DNA of 64,000 bases. Source: Arabidopsis thaliana (Eukaryota > Streptophyta > Magnoliopsida > Brassicales > Brassicaceae). Position 1 is the stretch's first letter, and every line of letters starts with the position of its first letter. The DNA lies in assembly GCF_000001735.4 (NCBI RefSeq), contig NC_003076.8, forward strand, positions 16,681,835-16,745,834, written 5' to 3'. This document shows positions 58,970-64,000 of the stretch, in pieces. A program made the position numbers and the translations under genes. The notes beneath the pieces were generated by a model that worked only from the letters and a program-made list of their open reading frames with translations, was not told the origin of the DNA and did no database searches.

Positions 58970-61599
58970 ATGCACGGTCGTAAGAGAGAGGAGGATCCGA
59001 ATCCAGAGGAGACCGCAGCTAAAGCCCTTGAGCTCCGGTCTCTCCAGTCCCAGTTCATGTCCAATCACCATCAAAAGATGTACATACAGTCTTCTTCTTC
59101 TTCTCTTTCCTTTCTCTCTCAACCAACCAATCATTTGATTTTGGTTTTCCAGTTACACAAAGGAAGCAATTCAATTAAGCGCGAAGCTTCTAATAACCAA
59201 TCCAGAGTTCTACACTGCTTGGAACTATCCGAAGCTCGCCTTCGAGTCCCGACTCGACGAGGACTCTGATCCAAGCTTGGTCAACTCAATTATCGATGAA
59301 GAACTAGGAGTCGTGAGTGGTTTATAATTGCTAGCTGTGTTAGCTTGCACATCCCATTCATGTGAAAGTTTTCTCATGATCTCTTGGTTGTTAATCCTCA
59401 GGTACAAAATGCCTTGGAGAGGAATGTCAAGTCATATGGGGCTTGGTATCATCGAAAGTGGGTTTTGAGTAAAAAAGGGCATTATTATCCCTCCTTAGAA
59501 AATGAATTGCAACTTTTGAACGACTATCAAAAGCAAGCCCATCAAAAGCAAGACGATGAAAAGCAAGACGATCCCAGCAGGAACTTTCACGCTTGGAACT
59601 ATCGCAGGTGAGAGAAATACAGGGCCTTGCTTGATTCACATTGTCAATTTCTTCATATCTTGTCTTGTTTCAGGTTTGTTGTGGAGCTAACCAAGACGTC
59701 AGAAGAGGATGAGTTGCAGTATACAACTGATATGATCAGTGATATTAGTTTCACCATCTATTCTGCGTGGCATTATCGTAGGTATGCTTGCATTTTTAAA
59801 GAACTAGTTAGATGGTGAGAGAGAGAGAGATGTATATAATTTGCTGTTGTTTCTGCAGTGTACTTGTTTCAAGTTTAGTGGCAAAAAAGGCTGATGGGTT
59901 TATGCCAAAGGAAACGATTCGTCGTGAATTGGATTATGTACATAGTGCTATTTTTACGTTAGAAGAGAAACAAAGTGGCTGGTTTTATTACCTTTGGCTT
60001 CTTGATCAGACTGTTAAAATGGAGATTCCTCTTCGCTTTTCCTCGTGGCCTTCAGATGGTTCCATTATCATTCTATCTGGACCTGACTGCTTCAATGCCT
60101 CTTCTTCTACTACTAAGTTGACTACTTTCTGTTCCGAGTCTGGTTCTTTTCCACTGATTCTTTACTTTGACCAAGCCGTAAGTGGAGTAAGCTCGTCAAC
60201 TGTTACTATTGGATCTGAACTCAAAGACCTTGTTTGGGAACCAGTTTCGGATAAGAAAAACTCTCAAGTGGACTCTTGTGTTTGGGTTGCTCGTCTGAAA
60301 TTTGACTGTAGAGAACCTTGCTTTAGTCGTAAGGAAACCAAAGTCAAGGTCAGCCTTGGAGGAATTGTTTCTTCCATGGGATGTAACTTGACCGCTCCTT
60401 ATGAGTTTGTATTTACACTGCGTATTCATGACACTGTCGAAGTAGAGTTGTCACAACAAGAAAGCATTGTTTCATGGACGGATGGTTTTGACAATTGGGA
60501 TGATAATGCACTGTCGAATGATTTGAATTCTCTTACCGCCTTAAACGCTGATACGGGTTTTGAGTGGCGTAAGAAAGCTATAAAGATAGAGATTGAACTT
60601 TTTCGTACTTTGCCTGACAGGTACAAAATAATCTTTCTAGATTTAATGGAAAAGAGAAATTTGTATGTAGTCTCTTGACCTTTTGAGTTCTTGTTCTTTC
60701 CTTGTTTAGCAAAATTGGAAAGCTCATTCTTGCAAGGCTTTTGATGGCTGAGGAAACTATGATCTCAAATGGTGTCCATTATAAAGAAATCCTCCAACTG
60801 TATAACGATCTAATGGCTCTTGATTCTTGGCATAACCAGTACTACAAGGATGAGCACAGCGTAGCTCTAATCCACAAGGTACATACTTTTTCCTGAATCT
60901 CTTAAGTTGAGTTTCTACTCTTAAATCTCTCAAGTCATACAGAGAATGTTGATGCACAGGTGACTTCAAGAACTGAATCCATGTCCAGACACCTCTTTCG
61001 GTACAGGAATATGAACAATATTATATGTTTAAGGCTCAATAACTTAACACTATCTCGGATAGCCGCGGTCGAGAAGTTGCTATTTGTCCAAATGTTAGAT
61101 CTCAGTCACAATGAGCTTCATTCAGCTGAAGGTACTACATTATGTAGTGTTTTCTAACTCTTTTTGAGTCTTGTTCAGTATCAGTTGTTGCAACTTTAAA
61201 ATATGTATGGGTCTGTATGTAGGATTGGAGGCGATGCAGCTTCTCTGTTGCCTAAATCTGAGTCACAACAGAATCAGGAGCTTTTCAGCGCTTGACTCTT
61301 TAAGACATCTTAAGCAGCTTAGAGTGTTGGATGTTTCACATAACCACATCTGTGGGGAACTCCCAGTAGACACAACAAGGTACCTTTGTTCTTCGCCGCT
61401 CTCTAATTCGGGTGAAACTGGAAGAGAGGTGCCTAATAAATACCAGGATGCGTATTTGGTGCTTAGAGATTTGATGAAACTGAAGCAGTTAGATATTAGA
61501 GGCAACGACCTAATATTTGCAGGAGAAGAGTTCAGCTCCTTTGTCCGCCAGGTTGTGCCAAAGCTTGTATGGCTTGATGGCCACAAACTCACAAGTTAA
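58970..61599 (+). CDS. RGTA2: Rab geranylgeranyltransferase alpha subunit (RGTA2)
   Basis: Eight exons: join(58970..59079, 59153..59312, 59402..59607, 59674..59781, 59859..60620, 60710..60878, 60960..61131, 61223..61599), 687 aa. It holds the PPTA alpha repeats: YTAWNYPK, YGAWYHRKWVL, FHAWNYRRFVVEL, YSAWHYR and GWFYYLWLLDQ. A middle domain follows (SSWPSDGSIIILSGPDCF, LILYFDQAVSGVSSSTVTI), then C-terminal leucine-rich repeats (LRLNNLTLSRI, MLDLSHNELHS, CLNLSHNRIRS, LDVSHNHI). With a beta subunit and REP it adds geranylgeranyl groups to Rab GTPases in the cytosol. The first repeat has Pro where WNYR is usual. Locus recalled as AT5G41820. Confidence 0.94.
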
Positions 61600-61927
61600 A
61601 TGTTAGTTAGGCCACTTCTTTTTACTTAAGAAATTTTTTTCGTTTTTTTGGTTCAGACCTAACTAAATAAATTATGGCACTTGTGTGTTTGATTTGGTTT
61701 AACCTGACAAGCAAGTTTCAAACACGTCGAATTAAAAACATAAGAAAACACAAATTCATTACTAAAATCAACAAAAGAACACAACAGGTTCACAGGTTTG
61801 TAAGACAAAAGCCAATAAAAAGAAGAAAAAGGAAATAACAAAAGGAAGAAACAGAGTTTTTATAGCAAACTTGTAGCAGCTGGATTGCCTGAAACATGTC
61901 CATGGCTGAGAAACCGGAAAAGATCTT
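61600..61927. other. Convergent 3' flanks
   Basis: A short spacer between the ends of the plus-strand RGTA2 gene and the minus-strand F-box gene. It presumably holds both 3' UTRs. Nothing else seen. Confidence 0.5.
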
Positions 61928-63653
61928 CTAACGGAAAGTAAATGATAAGTTGAGGTTATCAGAGATTATTTGGACCTCACACTTGGCTGAAGCTACTCTA
62001 CGAAGCTTCTTAAGTTTCTTGAACACTTTCATCACATCTTCATCCTGTGGTGTATTGTAGTACAATGTCACTTGTTCAAGATCCGGCATTGTCTCTAGGA
62101 ATTGCTTGACCTGCTTTATGTGATCCGCTACATCTTCAACAATTTCCCAAAACTCACAATCTTCTTCAATCTCCCAAAACTGACAAAAATCACCAGTGTC
62201 ACCAAAGTTCAATATCTTTATAACCTTTACCGAACTTGATGATAGGCAAGCATCAATATCCTTCTTCACCCTCATATTATCCAGATTTTTGCACATGCAC
62301 GGCCTATTCTCGTCCCCGCAAGATCTTCTTTTCCTATATATATGATTCAGTCCCTGAAACATAAAAGAATTAGTATCAAAGTCTGATTATGTGTGTGTTT
62401 CAAAAGCATCTCAGTCATTGATTTATAGGATGTATACAGTACCTCGAAGACAAGGGTTTGTAGATTTGGACAGTTCTTGAGTAGAGGTGGTAATGATTTC
62501 CATCCTACATGTAGTCCAGTCTTAATAGTTAACTGAATCAGATTCTCGAATACCGGCATTGTTTCACGGCAGCAACCAAGTACCTAAAAGAAAACCAAAT
62601 CAACGACATATATAATTACTCACTTGTCAATATCTGAGTAGAAATTTAAAAGATTAGGAGAAAGATGTGACTAACCTTGAGAGCATCTTCAGTCAAGTAG
62701 AGAATCTTGACATTACATATTCCCATGAAAAGCTTTGTTACATTATTATTGTCATTTTTAATCTGTTTAGAGGTCTTACAAAGACCAAGACGAGCTTCAA
62801 CAAGCGAGTCAAACCTCACATGTTGATACTTGTCCGCAATTGTATCCAAGTACTCTAGGTAGACTAGATTTGGAATATCAAATGACCATAACACGATCGG
62901 TTTAAAATCTTTAGCCTTCACAAAATTTTCAAAACGAGAAAATTTTAGTATCTTCAGAGTTGGGACAGACACGGTTACGTAGCAAGGTTCAGGTTCTGAA
63001 GACTCCTCCCATATCAAATTCATCAGCAATAATTCTTTGAGCATGTGACAGCCAGAAAGAAGTTTCTGAAACATTCTAGTATCCATCTTAACATAATCAA
63101 GATGGAGAGTCTTAAGCATTGGAAGAGAAACATCACATTCCACATTAACGTTGACACCATCCTGAAACTGTATCTTCAGCCTAACCAATGTCTTGCTCAC
63201 AAAGATCTCTGAAGGCAGAGGATAAAAAGTCGAGTTGGAACCAAAACCGCGAGATGACGGGATATGTAGATCAATATCTAACACACCACGTTTCAACACT
63301 TTAGGTATCCATTCAAGCACCGAGTTTTGATCAACACCTTCACACTTAACGTAGAATCTGTTCAACGTAGCATTCGCTTCCGCTTGCAAAGTCAATACAC
63401 TACCCACGAAAAGCATAAAACTTTCAGAACCCTTTCTCCTCTCTTCACAAGTCATTAGAGGATCGAAATAGAAGGATTCATCAAAGTCAAGGTTTGGCAT
63501 AAAAGCAAGCAAAGGCTTCCATCTTTTGGCAAGAACAGTAGTTGAAGCAGCTTCTTTTGTTGGAAGGAATGATAAGATGTGGCAAATGAGTGCGTCTGGT
63601 AAACCGCTGATTATATCTCTAGGACCATCAAAACACTTCTTTTTCGAACCCAT
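61928..63653 (-). CDS. F-box/LRR/FBD protein
   Basis: Three exons: complement(61928..62353, 62443..62583, 62676..63653), 514 aa, all junctions in phase. The ATG at 63653 gives MGSKKKCFDGPRD. The F-box is residues about 12-55 (IISGLPDALICHILSFLPTK, STTVLAKRWKPLL). Leucine-rich repeats follow (VRLKIQFQDG, LPMLKTLHLDYVKMD, LLSGCHMLKELLLMNL, TLKILKFSRFENF). The end has the FBD pattern (QVKQFLETMPDLEQVTLYYN, KLKKLRRVASAKCEVQII). It is a probable SCF ubiquitin-ligase substrate receptor from the rapidly turning-over plant FBD family. A 9-residue direct repeat (FWEIEEDCE, FWEIVED) lies before the FBD. Locus about AT5G41830, from memory. Confidence 0.9.
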
Positions 63654-64000
63654 TTTGTGAAAGAAACAGATCAACACTTACAACCTGAACAAAGACATGT
63701 AAGTCTTGTAAGAAGAAGCACGTGCCCACAAAACCAAAATCGTTGGAGAGACATACCAAATGAGAAGTGAGACCATAAGAATGAAAAATGGAGAAAACTT
63801 TTTTTAGACCATTTCATTAGCTCTATATTTAACTCTAAAATAGAGAGGGTTTCTCAACAAAGTATGCATGTATTCTCTATTCTAAAAAGAAATATTCTTA
63901 AAAATATTATATTTCTATTTTATATAATAATGCCTTATATTTATATAATTTATAATTTAACTCCATAAATTATAGTTTTGCAATATTTCCATAAATTATG
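63654..64000. other. Upstream region of the F-box/FBD gene
   Basis: Short leader and AT-rich upstream sequence. No coding region seen up to the window edge. Confidence 0.5.

Noticed and set aside
1..64000. CRISPR arrays, operons, prophage or tRNA/rRNA genes
   Set aside because: The window is plant nuclear DNA. I saw no spaced-repeat array, polycistronic layout, cloverleaf-like tRNA or rRNA sequence.

Overview
This window is plant nuclear DNA. Genes are split by short GT-AG introns, intergenic DNA is AT-rich, and plant-specific families are present: TIR-NB-ARC-LRR receptors, F-box/FBD proteins, a NAB-domain coiled-coil protein, and a plant LINE with DUF4283 and RNase H domains. Gene order and the protein lengths obtained after splicing by eye match Arabidopsis thaliana chromosome 5, about AT5G41720 to AT5G41830. 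Locus numbers are recalled from memory, not looked up. Exon junctions come from reading GT-AG sites, codon phase and family conservation.

Layout. 1-2.1 kb: a foldback element and a short F-box gene. 3.1-5.3 kb (minus): an MLKL-like pseudokinase. 6.3-24.2 kb: a tandem duplication of a TNL immune-receptor unit. The first copy (6853-10401) carries a stop codon in the TIR exon and a frameshift at the end of the NB-ARC. The second copy (12213-15693) is intact, 1068 aa, and matches SSI4/AT5G41750 at the DM1 hybrid-necrosis locus. The 3' flank of unit 2 has been hit twice by LINEs: a 5'-truncated fragment (16.4-17.1 kb) and a 6.4-kb copy (17654-24098) bounded by a perfect 14-bp target-site duplication. 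A degenerate third copy of the TNL upstream region lies at about 24.7-24.95 kb. 25.1-27.4 kb: a Golgi nucleotide-sugar transporter. 29.6 kb: a 101-aa protein of unknown function. 32466-33817: an apparent solo LTR with 5-bp direct repeats. 34107-35477: a large inverted repeat made of two decayed storekeeper/GeBP-like genes.

36.2-39.1 kb: the splicing factor CRN/Clf1. 41.2-43.0 and 45.7-50.6 kb: two tandem coiled-coil paralogues, the second being CIP1 (COP1-interactive protein 1), which contains eight copies of a 264-bp repeat. 52.0-54.1 kb: an AAAP-family (GABA-type) amino acid transporter. 56.5-57.6 kb: an unknown 288-aa protein. 59.0-61.6 kb: a Rab geranylgeranyltransferase alpha subunit. 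61.9-63.7 kb (minus): an F-box/LRR/FBD gene.

Most genes are independent housekeeping or signalling loci and do not form a pathway. The most dynamic part is 6-35 kb, where immune-receptor duplication and decay, retrotransposon insertion and an inverted gene duplication are concentrated. I found no wholly new biological system. The most unusual structures are the hairpin-forming storekeeper pseudogene pair, the decayed partner of SSI4, the relic third TNL promoter, and the indel-free 264-bp repeats in CIP1.
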